A stretch of DNA of 64,000 nucleotides from Plotosus lineatus (taxonomy: Eukaryota; Chordata; Actinopteri; Siluriformes; Plotosidae). Below are positions 46,134-57,443 of the stretch, in pieces. The position numbers were made by a program, and so were the translations under genes. Under the pieces are notes generated by a model that saw nothing but the letters and a program-made list of their open reading frames with translations, was not told the DNA's origin and did no database searches. The stretch's first letter is position 1, and each line of letters starts with the position of its first letter. The stretch covers positions 13,492,919-13,556,918 of the forward strand of contig CM045750.1 of NCBI GenBank assembly GCA_024760905.1. Reading direction: 5' to 3'.

Positions 46134-46140
46134 GTTATTA
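46096..46140. repeat. (TTA)n microsatellite
   Basis: About 13 TTA units. A SINE-4 head fragment on the plus strand follows at 46143-46245 (gcagctgtagcctaaagctt). Confidence 0.9.
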
Positions 46141-46394
46141 TCCAGGGCAGCTGTAGCCTAAAGCTTAGAGAAGTGGCTTTGAATCTCAATTCCAAAACCA
46201 TCAGGAAAATTGTATGGTGGTGGGGAATGAGTTGCACCTTCATTTTCAGGCAGTAATTTGTCTTGCAAAATTATATAAAGATAATAAAGTACTGAAAAAT
46301 CAACAAAAATATAAATTCTAAATATCTATGTTGTGTGTGTTATGGCTCACCAGGGTTAATTGTACAAATAATTTGGGACTATGTCTTGATAAAA

Positions 46395-46570
46395 TAAAAT
46401 GCACTAAGTTTACTAAGCATTTTAAAAATACAGTTATATGCACTTCGAGGTTACTTTACTGTATCTGTTGCTGTTAATGTTTTATCAGCAATATTTCTCA
46501 GGATCCTTATTTGGGATTCTTTTCATGATCTGCTCCTCATTCTAAAGTGGCCCTGCTCCTACTACCACTG
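46395..46570 (+). repeat. Unclassified dispersed repeat, second type, copy 1
   Basis: Shares tactaagcattttaaaaata and gggattcttttcat with their surroundings in order with 55635-55790 in the last vamp7 intron. It is a direct repeat pair, diverged and non-coding. Confidence 0.6.
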
Positions 46571-46699
46571 AAGTAACTACTGTAAAATAATACATTTTAA
46601 ACTTTATTTTACTTAGTAACAAAAGCTTCAAATAAAAAAATATTAATTTTACTTATAAATATTGTCACTTGATCTTGTATTTAATTGCAGAAAATGAAA

Positions 46700-46860
46700 A
46701 CGTAAAGAAACCCCGAACGTCATTACGTCTTTCCTGTGCGCAGTGAAACGGAAGTTAGTGGAATCTGCGGAAGGAATTTTCAGCAGCTTTTAGCTTTTTA
46801 ATGTTTACGCAACAAACCAAACCTTGCAACTTTAATTAAATTGTATCAGGTATGTTTATC
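46700..46860 (+). promoter_or_regulatory. vamp7: Candidate vamp7 promoter and non-coding first exon
   Basis: A small CpG-richer island (acgtcattacgtctttcc, gcgcagtgaaacggaagtta) with CRE-like and ETS-like (cggaagt) words and no TATA box. It is followed by a plausible exon end at 46850 (attaaattgtatcag) and the donor gtatgt. The vamp7 coding start at 49464 is preceded by a 3' splice site at 49454 and only nine bases of leader, so an upstream non-coding exon must exist; this is the best candidate on the plus strand. Confidence 0.55.
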
Positions 46861-47822
46861 GTTTATTTATACAGACAATCGTATTTTTCTGTTTATTTAG
46901 AAGGAGTAATTTCTGTCGGTTTGTTTGTGTTATTAATCTTAGCTTCCAGAATGTTTCATGTTATGCTAATGGCTAAAATAGCTATATGAGTAGTCTTGTT
47001 GTTTTTTTTCTCTACCCGTTTTCAGATAATCCCGCCCTCTTCGTAGGCGGGCATTTCGTAGTAAAATCAAATGGAGAAATTTGTGAGAAAATTATTTATT
47101 GGCCAATCTTGGCTGTATACTGATAGCCAATCAGTGCACTCGGATTTGGGATTGACGGAATACTGGTAGTCGAACAAGTCGAGTTTGAGTGAGTCAGGAT
47201 GAAAGCTAGTTTGTTTACTCATGAGACGTACGTTTTTAATAAGAAAAAGAGAAATGAAACCGCGTTATTGAAGTAGTTTTGTTTTCCAGAACACTGCTAG
47301 CCAGGCTGAACTGGATGATGAAAGAAATTGTATATACCCTGTTCATATTTAAGTGATTGTGGTATTATTGTATTATAGATTGAAATCATTGTTTGTTGGT
47401 TTCCATGGCATTGGATTCAATGACAGTGTAATTATTTTATTTATTTGTAACCTCGAGTTATCTTCAGTTCTGTTTTAACCTTTATTCCTTTTCCTTTACT
47501 TCATCTCCTTTAATCTGTGATGTTCGTATATGTTCACAGTGTGAAAGATTGTATTTAAATCTGGAGTCCTCTCACTGATCTCTGTGCGAGCAATTGAGGC
47601 AAACCCAATCATGTGACTCAGTTAAAGACTCGTGAAGACATCACCTATACTTTATACTTTATTGTGTTTTATTTATTGTTACACAGAGGAACACTGTTTA
47701 CACATCAGTCACAGCTACACTAGAGATATCTGAATTCTGATTAAAATTCTTATCAAAGTGAAATTTATTTTAAATCTTCAGTGTTTGCCCTCAAGATCTC
47801 AGCAGGCACAACTTTTATTCAG

Positions 47823-48270
47823 TTCTTCTTCTTTTTCTTTCTGCTGTTCCCTTCAGCTGTCGCCACAGCAAATTATCTTCCTCCATCTCTCCCTCTCCTC
47901 TGCATCTTTTACTCTTACTCCAACGACCTTCATGTCCGCCTTCACCACATCCATAAATCTTCTCTTTGGTCTTCCTCTAGGCCTTCTGCCTGGTAGTTCC
48001 AACCTCAGCATCCTACTACCAATATACTCACTATCCCTCCTCTGTACATGTCCAAACCATCTCAATCTAGCCTCTCTGACTTTGTCTCCAAAACATTTAA
48101 CATGTGCTGTCCCTCTGATGTACTCATTTCTGATCCTATCCATCCTCGTTTCTCCCAAAGAGAACCTCAACATTTTCATCTCTGCTACCTCCAACTCTGA
48201 CTCCTGTCTTTTCCCCAGGGCCACTGTCTCTAAACCATACAACATTGCTGGCCTCATCACCGTCTTCAAT
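47823..48270 (-). mobile_element. 5'-truncated RTE-clade LINE copy
   Basis: The minus strand reads [20 protein letters not shown] through [20 protein letters not shown] and [20 protein letters not shown] to the 3' end and (GAA)n-like tail at 47818-47835. The frame is open for 138 codons. It lies in the presumed first vamp7 intron. No clear TSD was found. Confidence 0.9.
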
Positions 48271-48368
48271 ATTAATGACTTCTGTAAATAAACTGATCCT
48301 CACTGAATTTCTATTCATAAAGGGTCTCTTTAAAGGTTGAACATTGTGTGAGGTTGGAGCTGATGATC

Positions 48369-48373
<5 letters not shown>

Positions 48374-48440
<67 letters not shown>
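48374..48440. repeat. (GT)n(AT)n microsatellite
   Basis: About 17 GT units then AT units; a similar array is at 48876-48956. Confidence 0.95.
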
Positions 48441-48443
<3 letters not shown>

Positions 48444-48459
48444 GTATATACATACACAC

Positions 48460-48869
48460 ACGGATCCCTCACTACTTTGCCCTTCAACTCATGCGGCTTT
48501 AGTGCATCGTGTTTTTTTTTTTTTTTTTTTTTTTTTAAATATTCATTAAATTAAAAAATAAGGAAATTAAGGAAGAATAGGGGGAAAAGTTAAGGAAAAT
48601 GCCACAAAACAAGCCAATTATGCAAAAACACCTCAACAACCCAAAACCCTCCATCAAAACTACTTACATTTTTATGTGAGGTGCTCATCTCTGTGCATCT
48701 GATGCATTATTTTTGAATGTTTAATTGTTATTATAATCATTTATAGTGTTCAATATGTATTTATTGATATTATATACACATATACATGTATGTTTGGTCT
48801 TATTTCGTGGAATTTGGCGATTGCGGGGAATCTCGGTTCCAATTAACAGCGGAAAATGAGGGATCTCTG
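48460..48869. mobile_element. TIR-D Tigger-like MITE
   Basis: Ends cggatccctcac and gagggatctctg. The interior shares ttgatattatatacaca and cgtggaattyggc-type words with the copies at 54984-55208 and 62421-62824. Confidence 0.75.
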
Positions 48870-48873
48870 TGTA

Positions 48874-48949
<76 letters not shown>

Positions 48950-48972
48950 ATATATAAATAAATATGTCCCCT

Positions 48973-49165
48973 TCAGTGCAGCTAACTGGCTGAAGGCCGG
49001 CCATGTCTCTCATTGTCTATGGTGTGAGGTTCATGTAAAAAAGAAACAATGCTAACTTTCGACAAGAATAGGCTGTATAGCCGTCAGCGTGTTTCTGCCC
49101 TGCGATGGCATGGCGAGCTGTCCAGCGAGTGCTCTGCCCTTGCCCAGAGTTGTCTGAGATAGGCC
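48973..49165 (+). mobile_element. SINE-1, head-truncated, tail L
   Basis: Starts cagtgcagctaactgg, has catgtctctcattgtctatg, agccgtcagcgtgtttctgc and tail L to agttgtctgagat, with the last part missing. It lies in the intron just before the vamp7 start exon. Confidence 0.82.
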
Positions 49166-49463
49166 AGGCTGAGTAAATGTCACCTCAACAAAATAAGCAG
49201 CTATCAGGTGCCTAGAAAATCCAATTGATCATAAAAATGAGAGGTTGGCCAGTTTTTTCATTTCTTTTGTATTTATTTTTTTATTTTTTCCAGATACCAA
49301 AAAACCCTTTTTTGGGTTGGTACAATTTCATCAGGTTAGGGGAAAACAGCATTTTTTTTTTTTACACGTCTCATCAGTTTAGCAGTGATGTCTGTTGTGT
49401 ACATTGTGTATGAATTGCTCATTTTAAGTGTGACCTTTCACATGACCTTCCCAGATCTGTGTT

Positions 49464-52400
49464 ATGGCGATCCTTTTCGCTGTTGTAGCTCGTGGAACCA
49501 CCATACTCGCCAAACATGCCTGGTGTGGAGGAAACTTTCTTGAGGTGACAGAACAAATTTTAGCAAAGATTCCATCTGAAAACAACAAATTAACCTACTC
49601 CCATGGAAGGTAGGAACCATCATTGTTCTTTCGAGTGTTTATTGAATTGGCATGTTATTAGAAATATATTTTACTATCATATTGTCACTCTTGTTTTCAG
49701 CTATCTCTTCCACTACATCTGTCATGACCGAATTATCTATTTATGCATCACAGATGATGTGAGTATGAATTGTTCCTGGTTTCATGAAATGGCATTTAGC
49801 CACTGTACAAGGTACCATAACTGTGAATTTTTGGGTCATGTCAGATCTATTTGCCTATTTCCAACGTAAGTGGTGTAATTGATAGTTTTTTGCATAGGCT
49901 CACAGAAAGATAGTTCTTACAGACCCAGCATTTTTGGATGCTCCCCTATTTAAAAAGCCTCCCTGAACATACGTTATAAATGCCTAGTTTAAAGACCATG
50001 TGTATGTGATTTAAAAAGTGTTTTTCCACTGAGCCACTCTGTGGCCATACATGATCTGGACACAGAAATTCAATGGTCCATTTTTATTTCAGTTGAGTTC
50101 AAAGTAATGCAGCTTGTACTCAATGCCATAATGCACTATTCAAATATTTGAACTTCACTGTTACCAGCAATTGAGTTATTTGTCAAGCAGTATATATGGA
50201 ACACATTGATAGCCCTGTGGCTTTTTCTAACCAGGTCGGGTTAATCACTTAAGATTTTTTTTAATGCTGCTTTCCGTACTGAATAGAAGAATCTTTCTAG
50301 TTTTGCTCATCAGCATGCACATTGATCAGTGCTTCAATTGAGTTGGTAGTTTTGCATTTCAGGTGACTCCCGAGATATTTTGCACCATTTTGCTTTTAAT
50401 AAAGATATTTTCAAATTGTAAATAACATGGGATTGGATTTGAAAATTTGGCTTTTAAAAATATATTTTTGTACACGTAACATGCGGAATGTTGTCATCAT
50501 TTCAAAGTTTTCATTGAAATTTATTTTCTCTGTATGTACCACTATCTTGTGGTTTTGTCATGAAGTAACTATTGTTATGTTAGTTAGATTCCTTGAAAGT
50601 CTGAATTTAAATTAAATTGCAAATTCACACTTTCAGTATACAAGCGGTCCTCGATTTACGAACAAGTTCCATTCCTATGACGTGTCGTAATAGCACCGCA
50701 TAGCTGTGTATTCATACGCACTCTGTGTCAGAAACTAATATGTGTCGTAGGAGTGTGAGCAGAGTGGCATAAATCAAATCCTTCTCCATTTTCTTACATA
50801 CATACATTTTGTGGCGTCATAAAGTCGCAACATCGTAAGTCGAGAACCACGTTAGTCGAGGACTGTTGTATATTGGTCTGATCATAAAGTGGTATATCTT
50901 CCAACTAACCAACTTCAAACTTGAATAAATATTTCCATGTTCAATTTTTTTGTGTATCAATGACTCAAAATCTTTAGTGCATGCCTGGGAGATAAAATCA
51001 TTTCAAAATATGTACCTACATTGAACAGAGTTTTTGAAATAATTCAAATACTTCCTAGTGTACACTTTTATATCTTGAAAATTAGCACATTCATATGGTC
51101 TATATCTGTATTAAATAAATAAATAATATTTATAGCCTGGAGAAAGTGATTGAATGAGATTATCAATGAGATTAAATCAGTTGAAATGCCCAGTTTCACC
51201 CTCCTGTTTCTTTAACGGCACTTAACAGAGGTGTACAGCTGTTTTATTTAACAACTACTGAAGAATTTACTTTATGGATTATAATGTGGTTGTGTAACTT
51301 TATGCTGCATTGTGTCCTGGAGTTAATGGACCTGGAGCACACTCATTATATGAATGCTTCGGGTTGTTCATCTCATCACTTTAAGTGAACTCTGTTGGTG
51401 CCTGTGTTTCAGTGTACATTGGGAAAAACCTGTTACCCCAAAGTTAAACCATTAAATTTTATGAATATTTAATTCTTCTGATGATAACAGTTGATACTTC
51501 TGTGGACTTGTATATGCAGGACTTCGAGAGGTCGCGTGCATTCAGTTTCCTTAACGAAGTCAAGAAACGGTTCCAGACCACGTATGGTTCTCGGGCTCAG
51601 ACTGCTTTACCTTACGCCATGAACAGCGAGTTCTCCAGCACTCTGGCTGCACAAATGGTGTGTGGCATTTCTCACAAGGTTTTCTACACCAGCTTCCTGT
51701 CTGCAAATCACTAATTTTACATTTTTCACGCCTGAAGCTATTGTTATTAGTTTTCTGCAGCAGAGATTGACTATAAAAGAGTGAATTTAACACTGTAACT
51801 GCACATGTCACTCTTGGATTACTGGATAACACAACATTCATTGAAATTGACAATTGAAAATAGATGCATATATTTAAATGCGCGAGATTTATTCATCTGT
51901 TTTTGTTTGGCGTGAGTGTATTTGGATGGAAAGTTGACATACGACCAGATCGATTTACGACCAGTCTGCCGGAACCAAAAGCGTTCGGAAGTCAACGACT
52001 GTCTGTATACTGCACAAGGACAAAAAAAAAAAAAACCCAAGATTTTTGTAGTTTATTTGTAAACATGAAAAAAAAATGTAAACATGACTGTGACTTACTA
52101 CAGCTCTTCTGCTTACAATGAACTTGGTCTCTACGAACTTGATTTACTTCAAGTTTCCTGTTTTGAAACAAATTCAGAGTCTTAGTATGTACTGTATTTT
52201 CCGAGCCACAAGGTGAATCGGATTATAAGGCGCATCGGATTATAAGGCACACCAAGCAAAACAAAAGTCAGATAACTCAAACTTGATTGAACTCTCACAA
52301 TAACTCTCAACATTGTTCACCTGTTCAGTTAATTTCTCTTCCAAAAATCAATCAAATTCTTCATCTCGAGTGTCGGAGTTTAACACTTGCGCGAGTTGGA

Positions 52401-53314
52401 CATACAGTCATCCCTTGAATATCACGGATAATGTAGACCAGCTTGCGAGATTGAGTTGAGTGGGCAGGAGGCAACAGCGTCACGCATCTAAGCCAATCAG
52501 CTTGTGAGATTGAGTTGAGTGGGCAGTCCCTGCCTGAACTGGGGAGGAGGGGCACTTCAGTCTGTCGTTTGGAAACAATGGACGCAGCCTGCCTTGGGTC
52601 CCTGCCTTCCGCTTGCTTACATGTGAGTGTGCGCGAATTTTGAATTTTTTATGAATGTTTTTTTAACTTTTATTTTTTATTAAAATACCACGATGCTCAA
52701 ATTTCGAAGTGGCAAGGGATGACTGTATAGCTCGGATCCCTCGATTATTTTTTATTATTATATTATATCATTTTATTAACTATTATTCCCTCATGCATGT
52801 AGACAGATTAATAGATACGGAGATGAGAAGTCTTCTTGGGTAGTGACCTTCTCTCAGCCACGCCCCCTTAAAGAGACAGCGCATTAGTATTGTGTTCATT
52901 ACATAATGAAGGTCATTACGTTTAAGAAACTGTATCAGTGTAACTTTAAATTCAAGAAAGTTAATCCGAGGTCTCAGGAGGACACCTGTAACAGTGCATT
53001 ATCCCGGTATTTGGACATAACGTCCGGATCCCTGTAATCTACGACCTGTTGACACCAATATCTAGCGGTTGAAGTTCTTTGGTTATTCCACCGCAATGAT
53101 GCTAAGCTCTGAATTAGTTTGCTTCACTTGGGTTTTGACTGTGTCAGTGAGATGGAGCCAAGGGATCATGATTACGTTGACTATTCCAAGCGACTTACCA
53201 AATATGAATGCCCATCGTTTTGATTTCAGCATTATCCATTTAGGACAATGTCTATTAACCCCTTGATAGCTGACAAATCAGATCATCAAATCAATAAATC
53301 ATCTTTCCCATGTA

Positions 53315-53360
<46 letters not shown>

Positions 53361-53369
53361 TAGTGTGTG

Positions 53370-53418
<49 letters not shown>

Positions 53419-55921
53419 ATTAAAATACTTGTATTATATTGTCCTATACATTTATTTCATATTTTTATTTTAACAGAAACACCACTCAGATCCAAGAGGC
53501 CAGGATCGGGTGACGGAGACACAGGTGCAGGTGGATGACTTGAAAGGCATTATGGTCCGGAATATCGGTGAGACCTTGTCTTTTAATGACACACGTGCCT
53601 TTGTGATGCGACAATTATATTGATTTTGTTATGCATTGAAGACATTGTTGGTGGTCAGTAAAAAGACATGGTGTACATGAATTAGTTTAACATATCTAGA
53701 TGAAAATATTATCTTCAAGCAACGTTCACTCCCACCCAAATCTTTCTGCAGACTCTCTGAAGGGATTCAGTATCTGTATACTAAGTCCAAGTTAACCTGT
53801 CCAGACATTATCCAGACTTTATCGTGAGTAGGCGGTTCAGTGGTGATGCATGGGTCAGATTCTTTAATGCCCACACTCTGTGATCCTTTATTACAATAGA
53901 TTCAGCCTATAAAAAATATACAAATAAAAAAAAGAGGGCCTCCCCCCTTTCAAACCATTAGTTTAATTTAATGTCTGTGGGCGAGAGTCCGTACGGGTGT
54001 ATGAGTGAGTATACGAGCAAGAGTATAGACCCAGAAGTAATTAAACAAAAACTGTCTACAGTATTTCTTTGAAAATGAGCTGAACCTGCTCAACCTGATT
54101 ACTAATGTACGGTTGACTCGTACCACGCCCCTTACTGAAACCACACAAAATATTTCAATGATGTAGAAAGTGAAGCCGCCGCGTAATATTTCTGAGTGAT
54201 CCAGCTTTTACACCCATGTGGAGCTGGTGACGTAGTGGTTAGCGTGCTGCGTTCATGATTGAGAGGTTGTGTGTTGAAATCCCAGTTAGACCCCCACTGT
54301 GCTAAGTCCCCTGGGCAAGGACTTAACCACAAGTGTGCCTCTGTTCACCCAGCAGTATAAATGGGTACCAGTAAAATATACTGGGAAGGTAACCTGCGAT
54401 GGACTAGTGTCCCATCCAGGAGGAGTTGTACTCTTGGTTGTTTCACGCTACGTAAACCGGGGATAAACACCGGCCTGATGAGCTACTATGGCTTGGGTGT
54501 AAAAAGCCCAAAGGACTTTACCTTTTTACACCCATGTTAACTATAAACTTATCATAGAACACAGTGTTGTCATTTCAGATCTTGTAGCACAGCGAGGAGA
54601 GAAGCTGGAACTTCTCATTGATAAGACGGAGAACTTGGTGGACTCGGTGAGTGGTGTATCTTAACCTACTACATGCCACCGTTTTGCTGAATGTGATGGT
54701 GTTGATGGTTTTAATTTACTCTTGTTGTCTTTGCAATGCAGTCTGTCACTTTCAAAACAACAAGTCGCAATCTTGCTCGTGCCATGTGTATGAAAAACCT
54801 GAAACTCACAGTCATCATCGTCATCGTATCACTGGTGAGTAAAATTTTAGAGTTGTGACACATGAACGCTGGAGAGGCTCAACCCGGCTGGGACAGTCAA
54901 TCACACCAAACACACACTATAAGCAAATACCTACAGATCTTTACACGGCACATGTACCTGGGTTAATTACTAAACATGGGGTACTGGGATCCCTCAGTAC
55001 TTTGCACTTTAATTCATGTTTATGAATTATTTTTGAATGTTTAGTTGTTATTATAAGCATTTATAGCGTTGAATATTTATTTATTGATATTATATACACA
55101 TATGCATGCACGTATACGTCAGTCCGGGGGGGTTGATCCTACTTCGTGGAATTCGGCAGTTGCGGGGGATCCCAGTCCCAATTAACCACGGAAAGTGAGG
55201 GATCCCTGTGTTTTATTTTTTCATTTCAATGTACAAATGCTTCGGAGTTGTATGTCTTAATATAATACAAGGGGCAGTGGTGGTCTAGTCGTATATGGTG
55301 ATGGATCGATCGCTGATCCAAAGGTTGGGGGCTCAAGTCACACTCTCCACAAGGGTGTCACTGTCCCCCCCAGTGCAGCTAACAGGGTTATCAAAGGCCA
55401 GCCATGTCTCTCACTGTCTACGGTGAGAGGTTCATGTAAAAGAATCATTGCTGATTTTCAACAAGAGTAGCTGCAAAGCCGTCAGCGTGTTTCTGCCCTG
55501 CAATGGCCTGGCGAGCTGTCCAGGGTGTACTCTGCCCTCGCCCAAAGTTGGCTGGGATGGGCGCCAGCCTCCCCGCGACCCTCATTAGGATAAAGCAGTT
55601 ACCGAAATTGATGATGATGATGATGATATATTATACAATGCACTCATTTTAGTAAGCATTTTACAAAATACACTGTGCAGTTTGATGCTACTTTAATGTG
55701 TCCATCATATTTCTTGGGCCCCTCTGTTGGTATTCTTTTCATAAACAGGCCCCCATTCCAAATTAACTGAATAGCCGTGCTCTAGACTGAATTATTTGTT
55801 TACAAATATAAAAAGAGCTAATAGTAATTTTCCAATATTTAATACATTTCAGGTGATCCTCTACATCATAGTAACAGCTGCATGTGGAGGGCTGACTTGG
55901 CCAAATTGCCGGAGCAAATAG
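49464..55921 (+). CDS. vamp7: VAMP7, longin-domain R-SNARE; complete coding sequence in seven exons
   Basis: This vesicle SNARE acts in late endosome and lysosome fusion, exocytosis and neurite growth. Coding exons are 49464-49609, 49701-49758, 51520-51657, 53477-53567, 54579-54646, 54742-54834 and 55853-55921, all gt-ag with matching phases, giving 220 residues, the usual vertebrate length. Residues 1 to about 110 form the longin domain (MAILFAVVARGTTILAKHAW, FHYICHDRIIYLCITDDDFE, RFQTTYGSRAQTALPYAMNS). The SNARE motif (about 125-185) has VTETQVQVDDLKGIMVRNID with the zero-layer arginine in AQRGEKLELLIDKTENLVDS. The C-terminal tail anchor is LKLTVIIVIVSLVILYIIV. The start is the first ATG after the 3' splice site at 49454. 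The 3' untranslated region probably extends to AATAAA at 56695-56700. It is near-identical to mammalian VAMP7, so strongly constrained. Confidence 0.98.
50641..50868. mobile_element. Tigger/mariner-like MITE with TA TSD in vamp7 intron
   Basis: The left end caagcggtcctcgatttacg and the complement of the right end caacagtcctcgactaacg match, with TA at 50639-50640 and 50869-50870. The element is 228 bp, non-coding, and inserted into the unclassified repeat at 50620-51085. Confidence 0.85.
50872..51085 (-). repeat. Unclassified dispersed repeat, copy 2
   Basis: The minus strand matches 23395-23610 (atctcccaggcatgcactaa, attcaagtttga, atcagaccaatata). Similarity seems to continue beyond the nested MITE into 50620-50640. 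Confidence 0.75.
52405..52725. mobile_element. Tigger-like MITE with TA TSD
   Basis: Ends CAGTCATCCCTTG and the complement of caagggatgactg, flanked by TA (52403-52404 and 52726-52727). Its interior shares ttcagtctgtcgtttg and aacaatggacgcagc with the TIR-A element at 11560-11600, so the two are related non-autonomous Tigger derivatives. Confidence 0.85.
53317..53413. repeat. (TG)n(TA)n compound microsatellite
   Basis: TG units, then two TA blocks separated by a short TG stretch. It ends about 60 bp before vamp7 exon 4. Confidence 0.95.
54220..54523 (+). mobile_element. SINE-2, full length, with 14-bp TSD
   Basis: The duplication ttttacacccatgt is at 54206-54219 and 54524-54537. Starts ggagctggtgacgtagtgg and ends ggactttacc. 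It is inserted 55 bp before vamp7 exon 5 (54579), close to that exon's branch point and 3' splice site. Confidence 0.9.
54984..55208. mobile_element. TIR-D Tigger-like MITE
   Basis: Ends ctgggatccctcag and gagggatccctg; shares the interior and end sequence with 48460-48869. It is in the last vamp7 intron. Confidence 0.78.
55271..55627 (+). mobile_element. SINE-1, full length, tail L
   Basis: Head ggggcagtggtggtctagtc, body, tail L gcctggcgagctgtccaggg to cgcgaccctcattaggata, and a (GAT)n-like 3' end. In the last vamp7 intron. Confidence 0.9.
55635..55790 (+). repeat. Unclassified dispersed repeat, second type, copy 2
   Basis: Partner of 46395-46570; shared words are tagtaagcattttacaaaat and ggtattcttttcat. 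It ends about 60 bp before the last vamp7 exon. Confidence 0.6.
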
Positions 55922-56359
55922 AAAGCAAAGCTGGAGTTTGATTGTTCATGCCGTCTGATCTGGAAGGGAAATGAACCACTTACTCGAGACCATTGTGCCA
56001 TCTTTACCAGGTGTTCCTGATCTGTTTTGTGTTTCGCCTGGATCCCTCTACTGCAGGTTTCTTAATAATAACAACTGCATCGCTGAACACACGCAGGATT
56101 CGGGAGAGCTTGGGAACCAAACACACTCTTTACAAGTCCTACATCTTAAAAACGAATGGTCTGCTCCACTCAGTCAATATTTGTGAGTTTGACTCTTCGG
56201 AACGTTTTTCTTTTGTCAGAGGTTGTGAAGCGGTTGGTGATCTATATGTACGTCAGATTCTAACATGAAATCTAAATTTAATGCACAGAACCATTAGTGC
56301 AAAATCAGCACACTGGACAGCACACCAATCACACCTTAATGTTAGTCCTCTTCTGTAGT

Positions 56360-56397
<38 letters not shown>

Positions 56398-56700
56398 CAC
56401 ACGTGCGCGCCATGAATCACAGCTTAATGTTTTATCCTCCTGCACGTACAACATTCTTCAAAATTCATCCTGCATAATTAAAATAATGTTTTCTGTGTTC
56501 TTTATATGTGGATGACATATTACACTGAGTTATGAGCACTATAGTGTATAGTGATTTAAAATCCCACTTGTTAGCCTGGTTTTGATGTTGAGGTTTAAAG
56601 AAGAAGGTGATAAACAACAACAATAATAAATGTCACTGTGCAGGGAGTGTGTGTGTGAATCTCATCTACATGTGTCCAGTCCTTCTCTTTGTAAAATAAA
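55922..56700 (+). other. vamp7: vamp7 3' untranslated region (inferred)
   Basis: Continuous sequence after the stop without splice evidence, containing a (CA)n repeat (56364-56394) and the polyadenylation hexamer AATAAA at 56695-56700. The end point is a guess; later hexamers exist (for example 57315-57320). Confidence 0.5.
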
Positions 56701-57443
56701 TAATCTGTGCACACTTCTGAGATGGTTGGATAGTTTAAGTGTCACATGTTCAAGGTTTTTTCAAGAGCAGTTTTGAATCTAACCCTGCCTCCTTTTAGTC
56801 ATGTGCACAGTTCATATTTACAGGTTATGAAACCTTTTCCAAATCTATTTATTCACATAGATTTCTCTTATCTACAGTACTGACTGCTGAATAATTTCTA
56901 TGAATGAGATAGATTTGAACATTAGCTGAATGTTTATAGTTCCACTCAGACCTGATCTGGAGATATATATAACCACCTACGTTATATTTTTATTTTTGAC
57001 AGAAGTGCTAGTAACACAGTAATACCAGTTCAGATAAATGTCTCCCACAGTTGAAGTGCGTACATGCCTCGACTCATATTGAGCTCATCTGCACATGTAC
57101 ACATGTATTTCGAGTAGTATAGAAGAGTCGTGTTTCATAGGAGCAGTGAAGAACCAATCTGCACTGATGACAAGGAAGAGAATCTCCTTGTTTCTTACAT
57201 GTGTCAGTTGATTTTTTTTTTTCTGTCCCCTGTATGCTTTTTGTTTGCTTTTTTTTTCCATTTTAATATAATTATTAATATGCAAAGAATAATGTAATTA
57301 TTTAAATATTCATCAAATAAAAAGAAAAAAATCTGTCTTAACTGCTTTTCTTTCATTCAGATAGAGGGCCTGGTGGGTGAGTCTGTTACAGTACAGAACT
57401 GAAGGTTATATACTGGCATGTCTGCTTTGTCCTCAGCACTGTA

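Noticed and set aside
48374..48956. CRISPR-like regular repeats
   Set aside because: These are dinucleotide microsatellites without unique spacers, in a vertebrate genome.
52733..53035. Fourth TIR-D element (ggatccctc near 52734 and ggatccctg near 53027)
   Set aside because: The matching words are short, and neither interior nor flanks match the other TIR-D copies well enough.
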